Shown here: one piece after another, positions 57,201 through 64,000 of the stretch
Layout of the letters: every line of letters begins with the position of its first letter
How positions within the stretch are numbered: position 1 is the stretch's first letter
Source: Tethya wilhelma
Lineage: Eukaryota > Porifera > Demospongiae > Tethyida > Tethyidae
Reading direction: 5' to 3'
Assembly (NCBI GenBank): GCA_964030475.1
Contig: CAXIPT010000003.1
Coordinates: forward strand, 12,644,729 to 12,708,728
DNA length: 64,000 bases
Notes under the pieces: generated by a model
Seen by the model: the letters and a program-made list of their open reading frames with translations, nothing else
Told to the model about the DNA's origin: nothing
Databases searched by the model: none
Program-made: the position numbers and the translations under genes

Positions 57201-58216
57201 TTTTTCTAGCTAGCCAACCAGGCTTACAAAATCGATGCTATGGCTATATAGCCTAACTATCCCTGCACCTACGTAGCAAGTTTCAAGCTTATCCTCTGAA
57301 GGTTTGTGGAAAAAACGTCGCTCTAAACCCTACAATCGCGATCGCTACGATCGTGACCGTTAGTCGCTCAGTGACAAGTAGCGCCACGCCTTACAAGCAG
57401 TTCTAACTCTTACTTGATATTTTAGTAGAACAGTCCCTTACCTATTCGTATATGAAGTTTAAAGTTCAGGGCTATAGTGGCTTTGCTTGCAAAAAGGTCA
57501 CTAGAACAGCCATGACGCATTAACGCGTCAACCGCGTATAATCGGTTAAACACCAAGTTGCTGAAATCAAATGGGAGCTGCTTGAGCATACAAGATTTAT
57601 GCTAAAATTGTTGACATGACTTATTCCTAGGTTTTTTGGACCTTTAAAAAAGTAAATACAGTAAATTAATATCTATAGGTTCCATGGGTGATCTTTCAGA
57701 ACAACTACTCCATACAGTTGTTAGCTATGTACTGCATGATGTACTTTACCGTAGATCGGGAAATTTTCGTCACTAAAAAATTTTCATTGACGACCATTAC
57801 CGACAAAAATTAAACTCGGTGAAAATTTATTTTGTATGGCGATCTTTACCAGATCTTCCGCAATGACGAAAATTAAACTATGCAAAAATTTAACAGGCTA
57901 AATATTTTACCAACGAAAATTTCCCGATCTACGGTATATCCTGGTGCATTGTTGTATAATCAGCTGTATTTGTGGGGGTTTTTTATAGATTGGAACACTT
58001 TCCGATTATAATGAGGAGTTGATGAAACTGAAGCATGCAGGCCCCTGGAGTAAGTGCAATTAGTTTATATCTTTTTGATATTATTGTTGAGTGCCTTGAA
58101 TTGTTTGATTGTGTGTGTTTATGTTAGATGTGGCAGCTGCTCAACAAGGAGGTGCTTATAAGCAATCACAATCTTGGCAGCAGAAACATCGCAGACAAAT
58201 TGTACCAACTCGATAA
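54216..58216 (+). CDS. EIF3C: Translation initiation factor eIF3 subunit c, C-terminal exons
   Basis: Nine exons: 54216-54341, 54652-54796, 54859-54942, 55019-55116, 55837-55886, 55982-56135, 56191-56280, 57989-58049, 58128-58216 (stop TAA). All have AG/GT borders and keep phase. The protein reads [63 protein letters not shown], then the winged-helix part of the PCI domain ([39 protein letters not shown]). A short basic tail [14 protein letters not shown] ends it. eIF3c is a core PCI subunit of the eIF3 complex on the 40S ribosome. Upstream exons encoding more than half of the usual ~900-residue protein are not in the window. Confidence 0.92.
55142..55787. mobile_element. TTAA-ended MITE family T, copy 2 (divergent)
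   Basis: Starts TTAACCCTTTACACCC and ends TACAGGGTTAA, in the eIF3c intron between the fourth and fifth visible exons. The interior shares TTGGTATTTTACTAG and AGTTTAAAGTTCA-like words with the other copies. Confidence 0.65.
56422..57549. mobile_element. TTAA-ended MITE family T, copy 3, with nested element
   Basis: Ends TTAACCGATTATACACTG and GCGTATAATCGGTTAA are inverted repeats with TTAA at the tips, the target used by piggyBac-type elements. It lies in the eIF3c intron before the second-last exon and carries the 525-bp insert at 56657-57181. Confidence 0.8.
56657..57181. mobile_element. Nested TIR element, TAGGCCTTTGCAAATTATGC
   Basis: Left TIR TAGGCCTTTGCAAATTATGC, right end GCATAATTTGCAAAGGCCTA, flanked by the 8-bp repeat GCCACGCA (56649-56656 and 57182-57189). 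The related T copy at 53.65 kb shows an uninterrupted site. Inside are repeated words (ATGCTCTAATTCTCACAATTTCACC twice). Fits a hAT MITE. Confidence 0.88.
57550..58125 (+). repeat. Duplicated eIF3c segment, original copy
   Basis: Matches 60936-61504 from CACCAAGTTGCTGAAATC to TTTGATTGTGTGTGTTT, spanning an intron, the 61-bp exon at 57989-58049 and the start of the next intron. Confidence 0.9.
57749..57934. mobile_element. TA-flanked MITE
   Basis: CCGTAGATCGGGAAATTTTCGT and its complement ACGAAAATTTCCCGATCTACGG form the ends, with TA on both sides. A deleted copy lies at 61153-61318 in the duplicated segment. Tc1/mariner-type is inferred from the TA. Confidence 0.75.
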
Positions 58217-58481
58217 GTGAAGGAGCTGTATAGAACTATAATCACAAATCCAAATAAAAAATAATAATAATTGAAATTAAATTATGATAAAAATTAATTA
58301 ATACTTTGCAAAAGGAGGACATTGAATTTGACATACCAAGAGGGACAACTAAGAGGGGGCTCGCTCAGGCTCGCCCCAATTAGGCCCAAGGCCATTTGTG
58401 GGGATCGTGGATCTGATAAAACGTGTAGTTGATCGTGCATGCCTAGTTCCAGGCCCACTGTGAAGATTTCTGACAGCAATC

Positions 58482-59084
58482 ATGATACGTCTACTTCAAC
58501 GTCTAGGGACGCTGGTGACAAGGGTCGAGTGCTCACAGTCGATCAAACATCGAAAGATTCTCACGGGACTTGAGTCAACTGAGCTGGACTTCTTACTGAG
58601 AGATGTAGACCTTCCCCCAAACGATCCGAACTTTTTGAAGTTGATCCCAAAAGAAAAATATTTTAAAAAGTATTCTATGGATATGCTTGAAGTCAATGAT
58701 TCTCCTCTTCAAAACAACAGTCAACAAATAAAGTTGCCTACTACTATACGATATCATGTGATACTACCACTATTTACAAAATCACAAGCTGTCCCTATTC
58801 CATTTGTAGTGGATTCTGGTGCATCACACTTCATGTACCTTTGCTCATCAGCTGTACGTTCTCTGAAACTTCTTGGTCTTCTTGAGCACATTGGTGCCAG
58901 AAACTCTCCATATAGACTGTTGGGGAGTGTTGGTCCAGAGGAATTGAAGATAGACTGCCCATTGGTTGACGCCTTACCACCTCAATATGAATGGGGAGCA
59001 CCAACTGATTTATGGCTCAATCTGCTTGGACTTAAGGGCATCGTGCATTTCAAGCTGGTTTGGCCCTACCAACGTGCTAGCTGA
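58482..59084 (+). CDS. Single-exon ORF with retropepsin-like DSGA motif
   Basis: 200 codons from ATG 58482. Residues about 99-118 read VPIPFVVDSGASHFMYL, the hydrophobic-hydrophobic-DSG/A pattern of aspartic proteases of the retropepsin fold. LLGSVGPEELKIDCPLVDAL and LWLNLLGLKGI later in the chain fit the second half of such a domain. The N-terminal part (residues 1-20) could be a mitochondrial-type presequence (MIRLLQRLGTLVTRV). There is no RT, gag or LTR nearby. It starts 266 bp after the eIF3c stop on the same strand. It could be a domesticated protease or a stray retroelement piece; the undamaged frame with its own start and stop favours the former. Confidence 0.6.
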   Translation: MIRLLQRLGTLVTRVECSQSIKHRKILTGLESTELDFLLRDVDLPPNDPNFLKLIPKEKYFKKYSMDMLEVNDSPLQNNSQQIKLPTTIRYHVILPLFTKSQAVPIPFVVDSGASHFMYLCSSAVRSLKLLGLLEHIGARNSPYRLLGSVGPEELKIDCPLVDALPPQYEWGAPTDLWLNLLGLKGIVHFKLVWPYQRAS

Positions 59085-59099
59085 ATTTGTTGAAACCGA

Positions 59100-60930
59100 A
59101 CTCGGAACGTGCCTAAACCTATGGCCTAACTATAAATAACCACCAACGATATATATAATTGTGTATGTTTGTAAACACCAAAATCATGGGCAGTTTGAGT
59201 GCACCCTTGTTTGCACAATGTACATTATTATTATAATTAAATACAAGTTCGCCTGTATGAATTTTTTATATACAAGCTACCATCAACACCGGCAGTGCAT
59301 ACAGTACCATACGCCCTCCAGACTATGCATGGGCATGAAATTTTTTCTCAATTCACAGAGCTCACATAAGATAGCTAGTATAAGCACATTCATAAATTCA
59401 ACTTGAGAGTTCATAGACAGTAAACACTTAACAACACACATGACAGACAAAAACAACACATTCATAAAAGAGTTCAGACAGTATACACGTTATATTTGTA
59501 CTATGAGCATCTAGTGTGTATGTTAATTGTACTCCTGAGGGCTGTTGTATGTTTTCCCGAGGGCTAGGGCTGAGTGCCCCCAGTGCTGCTGATGAGACCT
59601 GGTATTGGTCGAAACCTATTGTTGGGTCCAGCACATAGGGCAAACAACTGTACTCTGGCCTNGGGGGGGAGCCTGGGAACGAGGCTAGAGAGTACTGATT
59701 AATTATTCAGTACTAAGTATGCAAACCACAGTAAAATCCTAACTCACTTTAAAACTGCTAGCATCTGACTATATATTATATATACCTTGAAAAGTATGTG
59801 AATTGTCACTTTTGGTTGGTGTCACATGATTAGCAGACAATTCTGACATTCTTTATACTCATCTGAGCCTGTATTGAGGTAAACATACATCACAAAATTG
59901 CAGGTAGAGTTGGTGTAACTGCATAAAATGCCATAGTGTAGAAAGATCAGTTTCAGCAGGTGGTTACAAGTGGCAGTTACCCTTCTTCTCATTACCATAG
60001 ATACATAGACTATGCTACTACACAAAAATATGGTGAGGAGAGCAAACACCCTGGTACTTCTTTTTTTTCAGCACCACAAATAACCGCATGCACATTTCAT
60101 CGCAATAGGATCTCATCACAATTGGCACTCTTGGTTTAGCTAAGAAGCTAGAACTAGGTCTAAATGTGCTCTAACCTGTTTACCTTGAAGTGAAGAAGCT
60201 CTGTGCACACTTACACTTCTTGTCGCAGTGTACTGAGTTTGAAATTCCCCTTTGAACCCGTGCGTTAATAAGAACGCCAAAAATTGCAATCTGCACGTAG
60301 TTGCGCGGACAATGTAGTCAGACTTTGGAGGCTGCTCCTTGCAAAAGTAATTGGTATTTTAGCTTAAAATTTTTTCTGGTTACTTCTATTAAGTTGTTTT
60401 GTATGTATAATCACTCAGAGTACCAAATCGCTGAGGTAGCTTTTCTAGCGTGGACACCCTAGAGCCTAAGATATTGATTCCGCGGATCCGCGATCCGGAT
60501 CGCGGATCCGGGAAATTGATGATGACGTACTTAGTCTGCACGTGCACTTACATCTAGTGGGCGCGGTCCACTAGATCTCGGCGCGGGTTATTACATCATC
60601 GTTTTCGGATGGTGGCACGTGTTTAGTTACCGATCTCAAAATGCGTCACAAGCAACACGTGCACAGTGAAGTGCAGCAAGGGCGCGCGCACAACGGCCTG
60701 TTGGATGGCATTACATCATTCAAATTACAATATTGACATCTAAATCTGACGACCGCATAGCTGCGATGACTGCTGTCACGTGATGCTTTTCGATTTCCCG
60801 GGAAGGATCGCGAAAGTGAATAGCTCCTGCTAGAAAGGTCTACACGCTCTGATACGACAGACAGAGATTCTCACATCCAAGACCTTCCCATTTGTCTCAA
60901 GAAAAGACCCCCTCGCGTGTCATCCGTACC
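59100..60930. other. Non-coding stretch, no gene recognised
   Basis: Short frames only. Single N at 59662 next to a G run. 60480-60511 is a palindromic CGCGGATCCGCGATCCGGATCGCGGATCC cluster. Confidence 0.45.
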
Positions 60931-60935
60931 TCCCA

Positions 60936-61504
60936 CCAAGTTGCTGAAATCAAATGGGAATAAAAAAATCAAATGGGAGCTGCTTGAGCATACAAGATTA
61001 GTGCTAAAATTGTTGACATGACTTATTCCTAGGTTTTTTGAACCTAAAGAGTATATAAATACAGTAAATTAATATCTATAGGTTCCATGGGTGATCTTTC
61101 AGAACAACTACTCCATACAGTTGTTAGCTATGTACTGCATGATGTACTTTACCGTAGATCGGGAAATTTTCGTCGCTAAAAAATTTTCATTGACGACCTT
61201 TACCAACAAAAATTAAACTCGGTGAAAATTTATTTTGTATGGCAATCTTTACCAGATCTTCCGCAATGACGAAAATTAAACTATGCGAAAATTTAACAGG
61301 CTAAATCCCGATCTACGGTATATCCTGGTGCATTGTTGTATAGTCAGCTTTATTTGTGTTTTTTTTTATAGATTGGAACACTTTCCGATTATAATGAGGA
61401 GTTGATGAAACTGAAGCATGCAGGCCCCTGGAGTAAGTGCATGATTAGTTTATATCTTATTGTTGAGTGACTTGAATTGTTTGATTGTGTGTGTTTGTGA
61501 TTCT
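60936..61504 (+). repeat. Duplicated eIF3c segment, second copy
   Basis: It carries a perfect copy of the 61-bp eIF3c exon (61372-61432) with its TATAG acceptor and GTAAGT donor, plus flanking intron and a deleted copy of the TA-flanked MITE. There are no other eIF3c exons around it. Confidence 0.9.
61372..61432 (+). pseudogene. Orphan copy of an eIF3c exon
   Basis: Identical in sequence and splice borders to 57989-58049 ([20 protein letters not shown]). The last exon is absent downstream: the copy diverges before where the acceptor should be. It can serve no complete eIF3c. Confidence 0.85.
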
Positions 61505-61690
61505 TTCTTGAATCAAAGGCTAGACTCAATGATATTACACTGACCTAGCTAACGTGGTTGCAACCATTCAGCGCTGCAGCGTATTTAACTGAAAGAAATG
61601 TTTTTAGACTCAAATTTACAATCACTGACACAAGATAGAGAGACAGACTGAAAAAAAACACTGAAAAGAAAAAAAACATGGCAAGACATT

Positions 61691-61880
61691 ATATTACAGA
61701 GAGGGGGCCTCTGGGGCAACATAGACAACAAAAGTAAGGCTCAGTTGTAACAAAAGTATGGCCTACAAGGTGTCAAACCAAACTATGCATTTAACAGAGA
61801 CAAGTCAGCTAGTTTACAAAATTTCAAAGATTTCACTAAATTAGAACAGCAATGCAACATAAAACCTAAACCTAAACATA
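61691..61880 (-). repeat. LTR-like sequence next to BEL/Pao pol
   Basis: Complement of 21944-22126. It lies 82 bp beyond the pol stop, where a 3' LTR is expected. LTR borders were not confirmed by a second full copy in cis. Confidence 0.7.
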
Positions 61881-61962
61881 CCGCCGGCCAAGACCTGCGG
61901 TCTTTAACACAGAATGTCCAATACTAACTTAATGTCCAAATAAACATAAACTATGTATACAG

Positions 61963-64000
61963 TTACTTCTCTTGAGGCATCAACAAAGCAACCTTGGCGA
62001 CAGGTCGCTTGTAAGTTCCTGTACTCGTCTTTACAGTCACTACACGAACAAGTCCATCTTTTCCTGGATGAGTCGTAACAACTTTAGCAAGTGGCCATCT
62101 AGCAGGAATTAGGTTGTCATCTTGCAGAACAACTATATCACCGACTTTGATGTTACGAGTGGGATGCTTCCATTTGTTTTGGCGACGAAGTGAAGAGAGA
62201 TATTCATCAGACCACCTCTTCCAAAAGTGTCTGACGAGTGCCTGGCAGAGATACCAACGCTTGAGGAGAGACATTGAGCGATATGAAAGGGAGGGATCAG
62301 GAATTGATTCTAGTGGTTGACCAATCAAGAAATGGCCTGGAGTCAAGGCTTCGATGCCATCATCATCGGAGGGGAGAGGAGCCAGAGGCCTACTGTTCAA
62401 ACAAGCTTCAATCTGTGTCAGGACGGTAGTCAGTTCTTCAAATGTAAGTTTGGTGTTGCCAACAACTCGCTTGAAGTGATACTTCATGGACTTCACGGCA
62501 GCTTCCCATAAGCCTCCAAAATGTGGAGCTCTTTCAGGGATGAATTTCCATGTGATACCTTGAGTTGAACAAAAGTTGGAGACATGATCTTGTGTATTTT
62601 CTTGGTTGAGGAATTGGTGCATTTCCTTTAGTTCACGATCAGCACCGGTGAAGTTAGTCCCATGATCACTCATGATCAAAGTTGGCTTGCCACGACGGGC
62701 AACAAAGCGTCTGAGGGTAGCGATGAATGCATCAGAGGTAAGATCAGAGACTGGCTCCAAATGAACAGCCTTGACAGAGAGAGACACAAACAAACATACA
62801 TAGGCTTTCACAATAACTGGTTTCCGGATGTGAGCATACTTGACATAGATCGGACCGGCAAAGTCGATACCAACTTTGTTAAAGATGGGTCCTGGTGTTA
62901 GTCTCTCAGCAGGGAGTTGTCCTAGCATTTGGTTGATCGGCTTCGTAGAGAGTTTACGACAAGTGATGCATCCTCTAGTGATAGATCTTACCACACTCTT
63001 GCATCCAATGATGTGATATTGGCGACACAAAGATGCCGTGAGTAGAGTGGCACCAGCGTGTAGCAGTCTGAGATGTTCAGATCGAATGATCAGATGAGTG
63101 AGAGGATGCTTCTGGTGAAGGATAATTGGGTGTTTCTGTGAATAGGACATCTGAGAGTTTTCTTGCCTGCCACCAACTCTGAGTATTCCGAAGGAATCAA
63201 GTAGAGGTCGAAGAGGAATCAACTGGCTAGACTTATCAAGAGTGGATTGTGATTGAAGTAGTTCCACTTCTTTACTGAAATGAGCATTCTGAGCGACTGA
63301 GAACCAATACCTTTCAGCCTTGTGTAGTTCATCAGTGGTGAGTTGGTTTGAAACAGGCTTTCTACCACGACAGTTGTCAATGAATCGGAAGACCCATGAG
63401 ATCACACGTTTCAGTTTGGCGAAACTTGAATAGTCTTCGACTCTCAATATAGGAGAGGTAGAGATAGACGAGGCATGTAGAGAAAGTTCTCTCTCCTCAC
63501 TAGTGTCGTCAGTGTTGGGTAAGTCAAGGAGATTGGGCCAATGAGTAGGAGATAGATGGAGCCAAGTGGGTCCATTCCACCAAAGTGTATGGTCGAGTAG
63601 TTCTGATGGAAAGAGTCCACGAGAAGCGCAGTCAGCTGGTTTCTCGAGTCCTTGAACATGGTTCCAGCGATCAGGAGCAATGAGGTCAATGATGTACGAG
63701 ACTCGGTTTCCAACGTAGGTCTTGAATCTTCTGGGGTTTCCAATGAACCAGCTGAGAACGATGGTGCTGTCAGTCCAAGCAAAGACATCGGTGAGGGAGA
63801 GGTTGAACACGTTTTTGATGTGGAATAGCAGTTGAGCCAGTAGGTGGGCACTACACAGTTCTAGTCTGGGTATCGTCAATCTTTTGATGGGAGAGACCTT
63901 GGTCTTTGAAGCAACAAGTGATACTTGGACATTTCCGTAGGAGTCAACCATTCTGAGGTAGATGACAGCAGCATAGGCATCTTCGGATGCATCACAGAAA
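61963..64000 (-). CDS. BEL/Pao retrotransposon pol, RNase H to integrase end (5' part outside)
   Basis: The minus-strand frame is open from the window edge (FCDASEDAYAAVIYLRM, RNase H) to the stop at 61963. After the Met at 63951: RLTIPRLELCSAHLLAQL (Pao-type region) and AWTDSTIVLSWF (RNase H Asp). The zinc-binding H/C residues of the integrase follow (HLRLLHAGATLL; GCITCRKL). The integrase core has Asp in VGIDFAGPIYVK, Asp in LIMSDHGTNFTGA and Glu in HFGGLWEAAVKSMK. The C-terminal DUF5641-type region is VGDIVVLQDDNLIPARWPLA. No lesion is visible in 2 kb, so this is a young element. The RT and gag lie beyond the window. Confidence 0.93.
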   Translation of the reverse strand, partial: FCDASEDAYAAVIYLRMVDSYGNVQVSLVASKTKVSPIKRLTIPRLELCSAHLLAQLLFHIKNVFNLSLTDVFAWTDSTIVLSWFIGNPRRFKTYVGNRVSYIIDLIAPDRWNHVQGLEKPADCASRGLFPSELLDHTLWWNGPTWLHLSPTHWPNLLDLPNTDDTSEERELSLHASSISTSPILRVEDYSSFAKLKRVISWVFRFIDNCRGRKPVSNQLTTDELHKAERYWFSVAQNAHFSKEVELLQSQSTLDKSSQLIPLRPLLDSFGILRVGGRQENSQMSYSQKHPIILHQKHPLTHLIIRSEHLRLLHAGATLLTASLCRQYHIIGCKSVVRSITRGCITCRKLSTKPINQMLGQLPAERLTPGPIFNKVGIDFAGPIYVKYAHIRKPVIVKAYVCLFVSLSVKAVHLEPVSDLTSDAFIATLRRFVARRGKPTLIMSDHGTNFTGADRELKEMHQFLNQENTQDHVSNFCSTQGITWKFIPERAPHFGGLWEAAVKSMKYHFKRVVGNTKLTFEELTTVLTQIEACLNSRPLAPLPSDDDGIEALTPGHFLIGQPLESIPDPSLSYRSMSLLKRWYLCQALVRHFWKRWSDEYLSSLRRQNKWKHPTRNIKVGDIVVLQDDNLIPARWPLAKVVTTHPGKDGLVRVVTVKTSTGTYKRPVAKVALLMPQEK

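Noticed and set aside
62114..62901. Plus-strand frames over BEL/Pao pol
   Set aside because: Antisense shadows of the integrase-bearing frame.

Overview
This is a eukaryotic, AT-rich, intron-bearing window with no prokaryotic gene organisation. Metazoan genes with short GT-AG introns sit inside a dense bed of nested transposable elements. The element mix (several hAT lineages, PIF/Harbinger, pogo/Tigger, Gypsy and BEL/Pao LTR elements, short TIR elements), the repeat style and an IRAK-like kinase suggest an early-branching animal. A demosponge such as Amphimedon is my best guess; that is inference, not proof.

Layout. 1-2050: decayed BED-finger hAT transposase inserted in repeat family R1. 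4.8-8.0 kb: PIF/Harbinger element with a trihelix ORF1 (+) and a DDE transposase (-). 9.9-12.0 kb: probable host gene with a 45-bp minisatellite, a polyQ run and a BEN-like C-terminus, carrying two CAA>TAA stops. 12.1-15.06 kb: near-intact DUF4371-type hAT with an 8-bp target-site duplication (TSD). 17.2-21.93 kb: broken pogo/Tigger transposase (-) cut up by other insertions. 21.9-26.0 kb: LTR fragment, repeat R2 and the 5' half of a Gypsy element ending in an N gap. 26.4-28.6 kb: reverse copy of a ZNF862-like hAT region, joined at a palindrome and an N to a retrotransposon gag (to 29.85 kb). 30.3-33.2 kb: an unclassified element with two convergent broken genes. 33.5-40.0 kb: forward copy of the ZNF862-like hAT region, interrupted by a complete hAT (35,783-38,930) and a 375-bp non-autonomous relative. 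40.0-41.8 kb: repeat R2 with a 1.05-kb TIR element inside.

Host-gene block. 42.2-44.5 kb (+): an orphan integrase-core gene of about 12 in-phase exons. 52.1 down to 45.0 kb (-): a multi-exon gene whose 3' half is an IRAK4-like kinase and whose 5' exons I do not recognise. 54.2-58.2 kb (+): the last nine visible exons of translation initiation factor eIF3 subunit c, with three TTAA-ended elements in or beside its introns. 58.5-59.1 kb (+): a 200-aa single-exon ORF with a retropepsin-like DSGA motif. 60.9-61.5 kb: a partial duplicate of eIF3c including one exon. 61.7-64.0 kb (-): BEL/Pao pol, running off the window.

The assembly has weak points: two N runs (26,001-26,049; 46,905-46,941) and single Ns at 19,826, 21,316, 28,659, 52,187 and 59,662. 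Several coincide with false-looking joins, so structural claims next to them should be treated with care. No rRNA, tRNA or CRISPR array was recognised.
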